Assembly (NCBI GenBank): GCA_017434885.1
Contig: JAFSGE010000016.1
Span: 1-64,000 of the forward strand
DNA from: Lachnospiraceae bacterium
GTDB lineage: Bacteria; Bacillota; Clostridia; Lachnospirales; Lachnospiraceae
Length of the DNA stretch: 64,000 bases
Direction: 5' to 3'
The notes under the pieces: generated by a model
Databases searched by the model: none
The model's input: the letters and a program-made list of their open reading frames with translations, nothing else
Told to the model about the DNA's origin: nothing
Part shown: positions 16,814 to 25,821 of the stretch, piece by piece
Position numbering within the stretch: the stretch's first letter is position 1
Layout of the letters: the number at the start of each line of letters is the position of its first letter
Position numbers and translations under genes: made by a program

Positions 16814-19800
16814 TCAAATAATACGGAATAATTTCTGCACGATAAACTCCTGTTCAAAATATTCATGCAAAAGCGATTCCATGGTATTGTCATCACGCAA
16901 CGTGCGTCCGATGGCAATATCATTAATCAGATTATATCTGCTCTCTTTTTGTTCCCTGTCCGTATCACTGCGGCTTAAGGTTCCGCTTTGGGTCAGGGAT
17001 TCTCTTCCTGCATTGTTCTCTGTGATATAGTACTGCAGTTTTTCTCCGAAGAAAAGAACAAACTGTTTTACGCAGATGCCGTAGAACATATTGGGCATCT
17101 CTTCCTGAATATACTCACCTTCACTGGAAATATCACGCTCCATAAAATAATGGATTACGGCACTTTGCCCCTCTTCCAGCTTGTACTGTATCATGGTTTT
17201 GTCTGCAAACCGTCTCATAAACGCAATATGCTCCGCATACTCCTTAAAATAGGGGAAGTACATATTCTTTGCCAAGAGCTCCCGCAGAAAAACAATCAGA
17301 TATTTGGAAACCGACTCATCAATCAGTTTCTTATTTTCGGCATAATACTTGGTATATGCAAGCTTGCATACAAGTGGTATTTCCTCTCCCTGCTCGGCAA
17401 CCCGTTGCAAATCCTGCATGATATATTCGTCTGTGACTTTTTCCCCTACAAAATAATCAAAACAGTTTTGGGCAAGAAAAGCCATCTCTACTTCTGTCTT
17501 TCCGCCACCGGATACATAGCACTTAAACACTTCCATCTTTTCGCCTATGTATCCTCCGGTATAGAGTAACTGTACCAGAATACGACTGCTGATTTCATAA
17601 GTATCCGCACCAAAAGAAACGGCTGCTTTCCAGATATTACGCATTTCTTTTAAGGTACCGCGATAATTTTTCAGCAGATAATTCAATATATTTTCATCAT
17701 ATTTTCCCGATTTGAATGCCGTAAACGACAGCTTCGTAAGCCGCTCCTCGCTGTAATCCGGATCAAGGGAAATCACTGCACTGCACAGACGAAGAAGCAT
17801 CTTAGGTTCAATTCCGCCTCCGCCGTGATTCCTAATCCATTCATATGCTTTTTCATACATTCCCCTGATGATAAAAAAGCGGACTGTCTGGGAGTAATCA
17901 GCACGGGAAACCTGCTCCACGGAAAGCTGCGCAAGAAATTCATCAAGTTCCTGTATCATGTCACTGTCATAATAATAATGAATCAGCTTCATACGGATTT
18001 CTTTTTGTAATTCCTCAATCAGGAAATCAGACTCGGCAATTTTGCGCATCCGGGCGGCATTCTCGTGACCGATAACCGCCAGTGCCTTTCCGCGCTCACA
18101 CAGCCAGAGCGTAAACTCAAAATCTTCAGTGATATAGGGTTCCGCCATAGCAGCCAGCTTATCGGGAATCATGATTCTTTCCAAACTGTAATCCTCTTCC
18201 CTGCAATAGCGGTTTCCGAAACTATCTTCCAGGATAATTCTTACATCGCTCCCGTAAATAGGCAGATACATTTCCCTTCCGGGTACAATCAGATATTTCT
18301 CATGCTTCTGCTTTTCATATATCAGAATCACCTTGCGGATATCGTCTCTTTTTACATACAGCCTGTGAATAAACAAGGCTGTGGAAAGACCTTTGGCGAT
18401 TTCTTCCGTCATCATGGCCTGCGTAACTGTATTTCTGTACAAAACTGCCAGCCATTTATTATTTCTTCCCTGCAATGCCTGAGACACCGTAAAACGCTCA
18501 ATCTGCGCACGGTAACTTTCGTACAGTTCCGGGAAATTCTCTCTGTTTTTGTACACATAAGCATATAAAAAGGCATTGTGAATGCTGTCAAGACTGCTGT
18601 CAAAGGCAAAATACATCAACACAATCTTGGGGATTTCCACATTCTCCGTCAGTTCACATGACATCATGTAATATTCATATAAACGGGTAATCCGCAACTT
18701 GCTTTCAATTCCCAGTGCATACCACTTAAAATGCTCTCTTCCCGTCAGATTTCCTTTAATCAGCAGGGTACAGATTACCTGCAGTGTCTCATCACCGGGA
18801 ATGATTTCATAGCATTTCTCTAACAGGGAAAACACACTGTCCGAATAGCCTTTTTGTCTGGCTGCCAGATACACGATCTGTTGGGCGATTACTGTAGTCA
18901 GCAAATCGTTTTTTGCAGCATAGGAAAGCACTTGCAATTCAAATGCCTCCAATCTCATAAGCAGAGTAGGATTCGCCAAAATCAAATGATATGCCTCTAT
19001 GTAAAGCACCGGACTGATACATCCCTGCTTAAACTGTTCCTCCAATGCCATCCATTTCCGGGACGGACTCTTTGTATATTCATCCGACAAATACAGTAAA
19101 AGCCATGCTATCCGCCAGTTATCGGTATTCTGGGCAAATATACGCTCTACCTGTGCCGTGGATTCTTCCACGTACTCTTCCTCTGTGTTAATCAGGGTAG
19201 TCAGGTACAAATAATAGCAATAGCTTGCCGCTTCAAAGTTATCTTCCATCAGAGCATCCACCTGTTTTAACAGCCAGCTTGCCTCGTTATACCGTTCCTG
19301 GGTAATCAGAAGCTGCGCTCTGAATAATTTAATGTTTAAGTCTTTATCATCCGTCTCCGCCAATTTATCCAGTATCTGCTCTGTCTCCTGCATCCACCGG
19401 GCCGCGCTGATTTTTTTGGTTCTGAATCCTTCATAATACTGCATCATTTCCATAATCAGATGCTTTTTGCGCATGCGTCTTCCGGGAATTCTCATTCTCA
19501 CAGGCTGACAGTATGCGTTTATCTTTATGGTCAGGGATGTATACGCATTGTAAAGTCTGATGGTTCCGAAGTTTTTGCCTCCATGCAGTTTTTCCTTTGC
19601 TATGTAAAAAGGCAATCGGTAACAGTTCCCCAAAAAGTCCTCATCTCTGATGACATCTTTTTCGATTACAAGAAACTCACAGTCTGTCTCCACCATCAGC
19701 TTTGAATAACCCCAACCGTTCCGGTTAATTACAATTTTGTATTCTACATTTTCCTTGGGGTCATTGATACGGATATCATCTTCCTCCAAAAGAAATTCCA

Positions 19801-20407
19801 CTTTTTGTTTCTTTTTAATTTCCAAAAGGAATTCTTCTACATTCTGCTGACATACCCTGCCACCGGAAAGCCCCCGGTAAACGGCATAATGCTGCCTGTC
19901 GGCGCCTTTAAAGACCTGAACAAATTCCTTGGAATAAAATAATTTTACTGCCTCTTCCCAGTTGGTTCTTGCCAGATTGGTAAAATGGAATAAATTTCTG
20001 ATATCTCCCAAACTGGAGGTCAGACTTCTCTCCTGTATGGTAACATCAAAAGGAATCACGTATTCCCCTCTGTTGGAAACAATACAAAATTCTCCTTTGA
20101 CATTTTCTCCTTCTTCCATGTCCGTTGCATCAAAGGAATAAACAATCTCTTCTTTGGAGCCGGAAAAATGCTTTGTCAGACATTGCATACGGAGTCTGCT
20201 TGAGGTCACACTGCCTTCCGTCACCAGATTCTCCGGTCCCATAACCGTAAAGCTGCCCTCATATACCTCGCCGGGGTACAACGATAACTCAATCCTCAGA
20301 CATGAAAAATCCAAGGAATGCATATTCTGATTAAATTCTCCTGCCAGGATTTTATCTACTGCGCTGTACACCTTCCGTACTCCTTTGACTTCTTTTGCAT
20401 CCGGCAT
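16814..20407 (-). CDS. DUF5717-like giant helical-repeat protein
   Basis: A 1197-residue protein resembling, from memory, the Lachnospiraceae DUF5717 family. The first 300 residues are beta-rich with Ig-like character (FTVMGPENLVTEG, SNRGEYVIPFDVTIQE, FGTIRLYNAYTSLTIKINAY). From about residue 310 on it is almost entirely helical and solenoid-like, with TPR-like pairs (LFRAQLLITQERYNEASWLLKQ). There is no signal peptide or membrane segment. Start is uncertain: ATG at 20407 is used, but a TTG at 20413 is in frame. It opens the cluster with the DUF5716-like, TPR and coiled-coil genes. Function is unknown; size and repeats suggest a scaffold for the Hsp70/actin-like partner. Confidence 0.78.
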   Translation of the reverse strand: MPDAKEVKGVRKVYSAVDKILAGEFNQNMHSLDFSCLRIELSLYPGEVYEGSFTVMGPENLVTEGSVTSSRLRMQCLTKHFSGSKEEIVYSFDATDMEEGENVKGEFCIVSNRGEYVIPFDVTIQERSLTSSLGDIRNLFHFTNLARTNWEEAVKLFYSKEFVQVFKGADRQHYAVYRGLSGGRVCQQNVEEFLLEIKKKQKVEFLLEEDDIRINDPKENVEYKIVINRNGWGYSKLMVETDCEFLVIEKDVIRDEDFLGNCYRLPFYIAKEKLHGGKNFGTIRLYNAYTSLTIKINAYCQPVRMRIPGRRMRKKHLIMEMMQYYEGFRTKKISAARWMQETEQILDKLAETDDKDLNIKLFRAQLLITQERYNEASWLLKQVDALMEDNFEAASYCYYLYLTTLINTEEEYVEESTAQVERIFAQNTDNWRIAWLLLYLSDEYTKSPSRKWMALEEQFKQGCISPVLYIEAYHLILANPTLLMRLEAFELQVLSYAAKNDLLTTVIAQQIVYLAARQKGYSDSVFSLLEKCYEIIPGDETLQVICTLLIKGNLTGREHFKWYALGIESKLRITRLYEYYMMSCELTENVEIPKIVLMYFAFDSSLDSIHNAFLYAYVYKNRENFPELYESYRAQIERFTVSQALQGRNNKWLAVLYRNTVTQAMMTEEIAKGLSTALFIHRLYVKRDDIRKVILIYEKQKHEKYLIVPGREMYLPIYGSDVRIILEDSFGNRYCREEDYSLERIMIPDKLAAMAEPYITEDFEFTLWLCERGKALAVIGHENAARMRKIAESDFLIEELQKEIRMKLIHYYYDSDMIQELDEFLAQLSVEQVSRADYSQTVRFFIIRGMYEKAYEWIRNHGGGGIEPKMLLRLCSAVISLDPDYSEERLTKLSFTAFKSGKYDENILNYLLKNYRGTLKEMRNIWKAAVSFGADTYEISSRILVQLLYTGGYIGEKMEVFKCYVSGGGKTEVEMAFLAQNCFDYFVGEKVTDEYIMQDLQRVAEQGEEIPLVCKLAYTKYYAENKKLIDESVSKYLIVFLRELLAKNMYFPYFKEYAEHIAFMRRFADKTMIQYKLEEGQSAVIHYFMERDISSEGEYIQEEMPNMFYGICVKQFVLFFGEKLQYYITENNAGRESLTQSGTLSRSDTDREQKESRYNLINDIAIGRTLRDDNTMESLLHEYFEQEFIVQKLFRII

Positions 20408-20432
20408 CAGCAAACGACACCATCACCAGTAT

Positions 20433-20462
20433 AGTATACCATTATCTAAACCTTTTCCGCAA
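20433..20462 (-). promoter_or_regulatory. Promoter of the DUF5717 cluster
   Basis: TTGCGG (20457-20462), 18 bases, TATACT (20433-20438) on the minus strand, with a second overlapping TATACT at 20428-20433. The leader before the start codon is only about 15-20 bases. Confidence 0.55.
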
Positions 20463-20512
20463 CGGACTAAAACAAATTTCATGAAACAAACTGATTATTT
20501 TATGATGTACTT

Positions 20513-21094
20513 TTACGGTTCTGCAATCCGTGACACGCCCACATAAATATTGGAGATACTGTACCATGTGGGATAATCCACCACACCTGTCTTTGGCAGA
20601 TTGAAAATTCCCTGAAATGTTCTTACTGCCTCCTGCGTTCGCGGACCATATACTCCATCTACCGATATCGTGGGAATCGCCGGATAATTTCTGGCAATTC
20701 TGTTTAGCTGCTGCTGCAGCTGCCTTACCTTGTCGCCCGAAGCACCAATGTTCAAATCATACCCGGGCCAGGAAGACGGCACTCCGGAAATACTGTCCGC
20801 ACTGTTAATATACATATCATTTCCGTAATAATATCTGATAATTTCAATAGGTGTATAACCTTCACTTGCCAGATACTGTGACCCCCACTGGCTAAGACCG
20901 TCACAGGTAACACGCTGTCCGTCACAATATGAAGTAAAAATGGGCTGTCTCACTCCCGGTCTTGATAAATAGTTTGCAAAAATGGAATCCACAATACGCC
21001 CCACATTTGCATAAATATTTCGTCCGTATATCCACTTCTGGTCATATGCCGTGGAGGAAGTAATGGTAAAATTGTAGCCCTGATTCCGGTACAC
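20513..21094 (-). pseudogene. SpoIID-like/peptidoglycan-binding protein, C-terminal part (split gene)
   Basis: 193 codons that form the C-terminal part of a larger protein. It opens in mid-domain (YRNQGYNFTITSSTAYDQ), completes a SpoIID/LytB-type domain (SYCDGQRVTCDGLSQWGSQ, then EIIRYYYG) and ends with a PG_binding_1 domain (GDKVRQLQQQLNRIA, VDGVYGPRTQEAVRTFQ). Its missing front half is at 28718-29473, across the inserted element. The nominal GTG at 21092-21094 has no ribosome binding site and lies exactly at the element junction, so on its own it is probably not translated. SpoIID-type domains act on glycan strands during sporulation engulfment. Confidence 0.88.
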
Positions 21095-21123
21095 CGAAAC
21101 CGCTATTAATTTGATGTTATCTC
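21093..21123 (+). repeat. Left end of the element (att half-site arm)
   Basis: Read inward on the plus strand it begins ACCGAAACC and matches the right end in about 20 of 31 positions. The SpoIID-like C-terminal sequence begins immediately outside, with the shared core TAC-CG at the junction. Confidence 0.7.
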
Positions 21124-22764
21124 CGGATGACCCGGATTCACCCTGAATTTTATAGCTATTTGTTCCCCTGTTATCTCTATTCTCTCAACCACTGCCTTTA
21201 TTATCACTCTTTTGGTAGCATTGTCTGCCTTCATAAATACGTCACCCCAGGTAGACAGCTTCACATTTCGTCCCCTCCTTTGTCCATCAGGTCCAAACGG
21301 CTCCGACAATCTCTGCTCTGTTTCTCTGATAAGCTTCTTTTGTTCCTCTTCCACTTTTTCCTGCAGATGAATTGCATCCGCAATTTCTGCCACGCTGAAA
21401 GGATATTCCCCTGTCATGGCTTCCGCTATGTGACTTTGCAGTACATTCTTTCTTTGTCCGATTTTTTCCAGTTCTTTATAAAGCGCCCCGATATCTCTTT
21501 TCAGACTCTCCCGCTTCCTCTCATGATAACCTTTTACTTCACTTTCCATATCTTCTTTTTCCAAAAGCCAATTTAAAACCTTTGCCACATAAAAAAATAC
21601 AACCTTTTCCGTTTCCTCTGCCTGATACCGTTTTTTCCTCCCATGCAAATTAACTTCCATCGCTGTCTCGCAGCAATAGAACGGAACTTTCGACTTTCTC
21701 CTTTCGCCGGTTCTCTTTATGGTCCAGTAACTGTACCTTGTTCCGTTAACCAGTCTTTTCTTGCAGCATCCGCAGTAAATCACATCAAGCAAAGGCAGTA
21801 TACCGTCATTTCTCTTATTTACGGTAATCATTTTCTTATCATCCTCTGTTTTTTTATATTTATCTGCTCTGCCTTTTCTTTTTTCCTGTACTCGGTTCCA
21901 GATATTTTCATTAACAATCTGAATGCCTGCATCCGGCACTGCTGCCATTATCCATTCCCTGCTGTCTAATCTGCGATACTTTCCTCCTTTGCGTTCTCTT
22001 CTTTTGTAAGCAACATATCCTGCATATACGGGATTGGTCAAAATACTTGTAATCATTCCGCTTTTCCATATGCCGCCGGGCGATAACCGTCTGTATGCTT
22101 CATCTCTGTTTAAGGTATTTGCAATTTTCACCGAACCGAATTCCTTATTCAGGGATAGCCGGAAGATATATCTGACCACTTCTGCCTGTTCCTGTACAAT
22201 TACAAGCTTATGCAGTGCCCTCCCATGCTTGCTGATTTCACCTGACAGCTCCAGCCTGTATCCGTAAGGCGCCCTGCCACCCATAAACTTGCCCATTTGC
22301 ACCATTTTCTGTGCGGTGTCCTTTACCCGCATACCGGTATCGGCACTGCTTTTCTGTGCATTTCCGTACCGAAGGGCAAGCATCATCTGCCCCATAATAT
22401 CTTCTGCATCAGGAGAAATACACCCGTCTTTCACGGTATAAATATCCACGCCGAAGCTTTTTAAAGTCATCACATAGCTACCGATTTCCCACATCAGACG
22501 TCCCACACGATCATCCTTATACACCACCAGAATATCATATTCTTTTCGTTCGGCATCCTGTAAAGCCTCCTGCAAAACATCTCTGCTTACAACAGATTTC
22601 TTATATCCGCTGTTACTCCCTTCAAAATATTCTTTATCGTCCAAAATCCAGTCACTTTGGCTTTTTATGTATTCTTTCACAATCTGTCTTTGCACTGATA
22701 AATCTCCGTCTGCCTCAAGCTGCTGGTTTGAACTGACCCTGAGCAACATTCTGACCCGCTTCAT
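21106..22764 (-). CDS. Large serine recombinase
   Basis: 552-residue site-specific integrase of the resolvase/invertase superfamily. The N-terminal catalytic domain carries LLRVSSNQQ (nucleophile Ser at residue 11 or 12) and VVYKDDRVGRL. A Recombinase domain follows (GGRAPYGYRLE near residue 160, SILTNPVYAGYVAYKRRE near 240), then a zinc ribbon (YCGCCKKRL and YCCE, about 325-375) and a helical coiled-coil arm (about 400-480), the layout of phage-type large serine integrases. Start at 22764 is chosen because ATGA overlaps the stop of the preceding small gene and GGAGAGG lies 7 bases upstream; the ATG 18 bases earlier lacks a site. It ends at the element boundary, the usual position next to the attachment site. 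Confidence 0.93.
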   Translation of the reverse strand: MKRVRMLLRVSSNQQLEADGDLSVQRQIVKEYIKSQSDWILDDKEYFEGSNSGYKKSVVSRDVLQEALQDAERKEYDILVVYKDDRVGRLMWEIGSYVMTLKSFGVDIYTVKDGCISPDAEDIMGQMMLALRYGNAQKSSADTGMRVKDTAQKMVQMGKFMGGRAPYGYRLELSGEISKHGRALHKLVIVQEQAEVVRYIFRLSLNKEFGSVKIANTLNRDEAYRRLSPGGIWKSGMITSILTNPVYAGYVAYKRRERKGGKYRRLDSREWIMAAVPDAGIQIVNENIWNRVQEKRKGRADKYKKTEDDKKMITVNKRNDGILPLLDVIYCGCCKKRLVNGTRYSYWTIKRTGERRKSKVPFYCCETAMEVNLHGRKKRYQAEETEKVVFFYVAKVLNWLLEKEDMESEVKGYHERKRESLKRDIGALYKELEKIGQRKNVLQSHIAEAMTGEYPFSVAEIADAIHLQEKVEEEQKKLIRETEQRLSEPFGPDGQRRGRNVKLSTWGDVFMKADNATKRVIIKAVVERIEITGEQIAIKFRVNPGHPEITSN

Positions 22765-22946
22765 ACCTCTTCCTCTCCCCATCTTTGAATATCAGTCTTT
22801 TCCAGTTGCTCCTGCAAAGCACCGATAAGCATATCTTTTATTTCCCATCCTGCAGTATCTTCTTTCCCCGGTTTCTCAGGAAACTCTAACACAATCCTGT
22901 AACCCTCCCGTATTTCTTCTTTTTTGCAATAAGCTGTATTTGGCAT
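22761..22946 (-). CDS. Small acidic protein coupled to the recombinase (61 aa)
   Basis: No recognised family. It is rich in Glu and Lys with a central EIKDMLIGALQEQLEKTD helix. Its start has GGGAGCAGGTA upstream, and its stop overlaps the recombinase start as ATGA, so the two are translationally coupled. Small proteins next to serine integrases often control direction of recombination; this is a candidate directionality factor by position only. It could equally be a small accessory or DNA-binding protein. Confidence 0.65.
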   Translation of the reverse strand: MPNTAYCKKEEIREGYRIVLEFPEKPGKEDTAGWEIKDMLIGALQEQLEKTDIQRWGEEEV

Positions 22947-22987
22947 TACCTGCTCCCGCTTTTTTTATCATCATATCAAAAACAGGC

Positions 22988-23016
22988 TTGTCACATTCAT
23001 CCAAGCAACAAAGAAT
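22988..23016 (+). promoter_or_regulatory. Possible tdk promoter
   Basis: TTGTCA (22988-22993), 17 bases, AAGAAT (23011-23016) on the plus strand, in the 146-base gap between the divergent recombinase operon and tdk. A TTGTAC at 23016-23021 with TAAAGT 18 bases on is an alternative. Confidence 0.35.
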
Positions 23017-23092
23017 TGTACAAACCTGACAGGATATGGTAAAGTATTGTTAACGGCCACGGGGTCGTAAATGATAACAAACGGAGAAAATT

Positions 23093-23659
23093 ATGGCAAA
23101 ATTATATTTTAAATACGGCGTCATGGGCTCCTCCAAATCAGCACAAGCCCTGATTACCAAATTTAATTACGAAGAAATGGGGATGTCTGTATGGCTGATC
23201 AAGCCCAGTGTAGATACCAGAGACGGGGCCGGTACCATCAAAAGCCGCATCGGCATTGTTCAGCAGGCGCAAGTGATTACTCCCGACCAGTGCATTATTG
23301 AAGAATATGAGAAAGCCGGCACTCATAACGTCATTATTGCCGACGAATCCCAATTTTTTACCCCTAAACAGATTGATGAACTCCGCACTTTGGTAGACGA
23401 AAAAAATCTTCCTGTACTTTGCTTCGGACTTCGCACCGATTTCAGCACCCGTTTTTTCCCCGGTTCCATGCGCCTGATGGAACTTGCGGATTCCATTACG
23501 GAAATCAAAATGGTATGTGCCTGCGGCCGGAAAGCTACCGTCAATGCCCGTATTGATGAAAACGGCAATATTATCACTCAGGGCGAACAAGTCTTTCTGG
23601 GCGGCAACGATAAATACATGGCCATGTGCCATAAATGCTGGAAAAACAAACAAAAATAA
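23093..23659 (+). CDS. tdk: Thymidine kinase
   Basis: Phosphorylates thymidine to dTMP in pyrimidine salvage. 188 residues, the normal size for the bacterial type II enzyme. The P-loop reads GVMGSSKSAQAL (residues 9-20), differing from the classical GxMxSGKST but still with Lys-Ser. The catalytic Glu85 lies in DESQFF, and the zinc site uses Cys142, Cys144, Cys179 and Cys182. The ATG follows GGAGAAAATT. It is the only plus-strand gene in the window, lies inside the recombinase element, and converges on the nucleoside importer, a sensible functional partner. Confidence 0.93.
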   Translation: MAKLYFKYGVMGSSKSAQALITKFNYEEMGMSVWLIKPSVDTRDGAGTIKSRIGIVQQAQVITPDQCIIEEYEKAGTHNVIIADESQFFTPKQIDELRTLVDEKNLPVLCFGLRTDFSTRFFPGSMRLMELADSITEIKMVCACGRKATVNARIDENGNIITQGEQVFLGGNDKYMAMCHKCWKNKQK

Positions 23660-23671
23660 AACACCAAAGAC

Positions 23672-23711
23672 AACGGCGGCAATGAGTCATAAAAGACTTC
23701 TTGCCGCCGTT
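23672..23711. terminator. Bidirectional terminator between tdk and the importer
   Basis: Arms AACGGCGGCAA (23672-23682) and TTGCCGCCGTT (23701-23711) with an inner GAGTC/GACT pair. It sits between the convergent tdk and permease stops and is the most stable hairpin in this region. Confidence 0.88.
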
Positions 23712-23731
23712 TGCGTACACTATCAATTTTT

Positions 23732-24673
23732 CTATCTGCTGCCTTTATCGTAAGGAATACCTTCACTCTTCGGTGCTCTTGACTTACCTGACGTAAATGC
23801 CAGTACCACCAAAGAAATAATATAAGGTAACATATTATAAACACCACTGGGTATCTTCAAATTCACCAGGAAATCAAATCCAAAGTACACATTGGAAAGT
23901 GCTCTGAACAAACCGAACAACAACGCTGCAAGTGCAATTCTGGTAGGCTTCCACTGTCCGAAAATCATAACAGCAAGTGCAAGGAAACCAAAACCGGCAA
24001 CTCCGTATTCAAACTTCCACTCACTGACACCTGCGGTAATGTATACAATACCGCCAAGACCGCCAAGCACACCGGAAATCAGCACCCCCGCCCAGCGCAT
24101 CTTATATACGTTAATACCTGCGGAATCCGCCGCCTGTGGATGCTCACCGCAGGCCATTAATCTTAGTCCGAATCTTGTCTTGTAAAGGGTAATATAAGAG
24201 GCAATCAGTGCAATCACCGTAAATACCATAAACCAGTTAAATTCAAAACCACCGATATTTACAATGAAGGCTGCCTTTTCCTCTACATACTGCACAGTAG
24301 ATGACACATCATCCGGGTTTGCTGCAGTATTTAACGCTTTCACAATAACAGTTGCCGCTGCAGTACCAAGCATATTCATAGCCGTTCCCACAATGGTCTG
24401 GTCTGCCTTAAAATGAATTGCCGCAACAGCAAGTAACACGGAATACAGCAAACCTGATAATGTACTTGCAAGCACTACCAGAAGAATAATTGCAACTGCC
24501 GATGTTCCTGACGGCAAATATCTCATCATCAACGCTCCGCCAAGCGCTCCGATAACCATGATACCTTCAAGACCTAAATTAATTACACCGGAATGCTCTG
24601 CAAAACATCCGCCGAGAGCCACCAGAATCAGAATAGAGGCAAATAAAAGTGTATATTGAATCAATAACAACAT
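23732..24673 (-). CDS. Nucleoside-type ABC transporter permease (NupQ-like)
   Basis: 313-residue inner-membrane permease of the branched-chain/nucleoside class, with about 8-9 hydrophobic helices. Typical features are GVINLGLEGIMVIGALGG near residue 29, GLRLMACGEHPQAADSAGINVYKMR near 175 and GGIVYITAG near 220. It overlaps the stop of the other permease by one base (TAATG), so the two are translationally coupled and probably form a heterodimer. It is the last gene of the importer. Confidence 0.9.
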   Translation of the reverse strand: MLLLIQYTLLFASILILVALGGCFAEHSGVINLGLEGIMVIGALGGALMMRYLPSGTSAVAIILLVVLASTLSGLLYSVLLAVAAIHFKADQTIVGTAMNMLGTAAATVIVKALNTAANPDDVSSTVQYVEEKAAFIVNIGGFEFNWFMVFTVIALIASYITLYKTRFGLRLMACGEHPQAADSAGINVYKMRWAGVLISGVLGGLGGIVYITAGVSEWKFEYGVAGFGFLALAVMIFGQWKPTRIALAALLFGLFRALSNVYFGFDFLVNLKIPSGVYNMLPYIISLVVLAFTSGKSRAPKSEGIPYDKGSR

Positions 24674-25821
24674 TATTCTTTACCTCCTTTCTTATTTTCT
24701 GCTGCCGCTTCTTTTCCCATCTCTTTTGCAGCCGCTTTGGCTTCACTCTTTTCAATACGGGAGTTCATGGCATATTTAAAGAAGCCTACAAAGCCGCACA
24801 GATATACGATAATCGCCGAAATCAAATCGGAAATCTGGGAACAATACATGGTCTTGTCCACATAAGCTCCGCCTGCAGTAATATGCTGAATAAAGAACGA
24901 GGAAAAAATCGTTCCGATAGGGTTTAAACCACCGAGGAAGGCTGCTGCAATTCCGTTAAAGCCCATTGCCGGAAGAGACGAATGCGTACACTGCCACTGT
25001 TCATATCCCGTCTGATACAATAAAGAACCGCCAAGTCCCGCAAGTGCACCACCGATTACCAGCGTCAGAATAATATTTCTCTTTTCTGCCATTCCGCTGT
25101 ATTTTGCAGCATTCTTGTTAAAGCCGGTCGCTTTCAGTTCATAACCGAATTTCGTCTTGGCAAGTATCGCCCATATCAGTACTGCCATCAGTACGGATAA
25201 GGGGAGAGCCAGTCCAACATACTGGTTTTTATTAAACAAAGCCCCCAGTCCCAATGTGGGAAGAAGTGCCTGTTCACCGGCTGCGGTAAGCTGATACGTA
25301 TAAGGACTCGCCGCTTCTTTTACATTACTCAGAATCATGTTGGTAGAGTATAAGCCAATCCAGTTTAACATAATACCCGAAATTACTTCATTTACATTAA
25401 AATAAGATTTAAGAATACCTGAAATCGCTCCGAATACAGCTCCTGCCAAAACAGCAAGAAGCATACAGGGAAGCCAGCTCCATTTCCATGCAAGTGCCGC
25501 ATACAGGCAGGCACATGCTCCTACCACGTATTGCCCTGCCGCACCGATATTAAACAAACCTACTTTGTAAGAAAACAATACCGACAGTGCACACATCAGA
25601 AGAGGCGCTGTTTTTACCAACGTATTCCCCAAATATTTCAATTGCATATTCGCACTGTTATAAGTCAAAAAGTTCTTTGCCACACTGATAATCGCTTCCG
25701 CCGCACCGGCAGGATTGATAAACAGTAGTACAATAAATCCGATAATCATACCCAGCACAATACAAATCAAAGAAGTCAGTATGGACTGCACTATGCTGTT
25801 TTTTAAGAAATTCTTTTTCAT
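24673..25821 (-). CDS. Nucleoside-type ABC transporter permease (NupP-like)
   Basis: 382-residue permease, longer than its partner, with about ten hydrophobic helices, the motif GLFNIGAAGQYVVGA near residue 90 and GYELKATGFNKNAAKYSGM near 225. The C-terminal tail (EAKAAAKEMGKEAAAENKKGG) is charged and Ala-rich. Its start overlaps the ATPase stop as ATGA, and it is followed by the second permease with one base of overlap. Confidence 0.9.
   Translation of the reverse strand: MKKNFLKNSIVQSILTSLICIVLGMIIGFIVLLFINPAGAAEAIISVAKNFLTYNSANMQLKYLGNTLVKTAPLLMCALSVLFSYKVGLFNIGAAGQYVVGACACLYAALAWKWSWLPCMLLAVLAGAVFGAISGILKSYFNVNEVISGIMLNWIGLYSTNMILSNVKEAASPYTYQLTAAGEQALLPTLGLGALFNKNQYVGLALPLSVLMAVLIWAILAKTKFGYELKATGFNKNAAKYSGMAEKRNIILTLVIGGALAGLGGSLLYQTGYEQWQCTHSSLPAMGFNGIAAAFLGGLNPIGTIFSSFFIQHITAGGAYVDKTMYCSQISDLISAIIVYLCGFVGFFKYAMNSRIEKSEAKAAAKEMGKEAAAENKKGGKE

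Noticed and set aside
16780-16923. N-terminal extension of the DUF5716-like frame
   Set aside because: It overlaps the end of the DUF5717-like gene and reads as non-native sequence; the ATG at 16779 has a proper ribosome binding site.
20513-21094. Independent short peptidoglycan-binding gene
   Set aside because: Its start is a GTG exactly at the element junction without a ribosome binding site, it begins in mid-domain, and the matching front part exists at 28718-29473.
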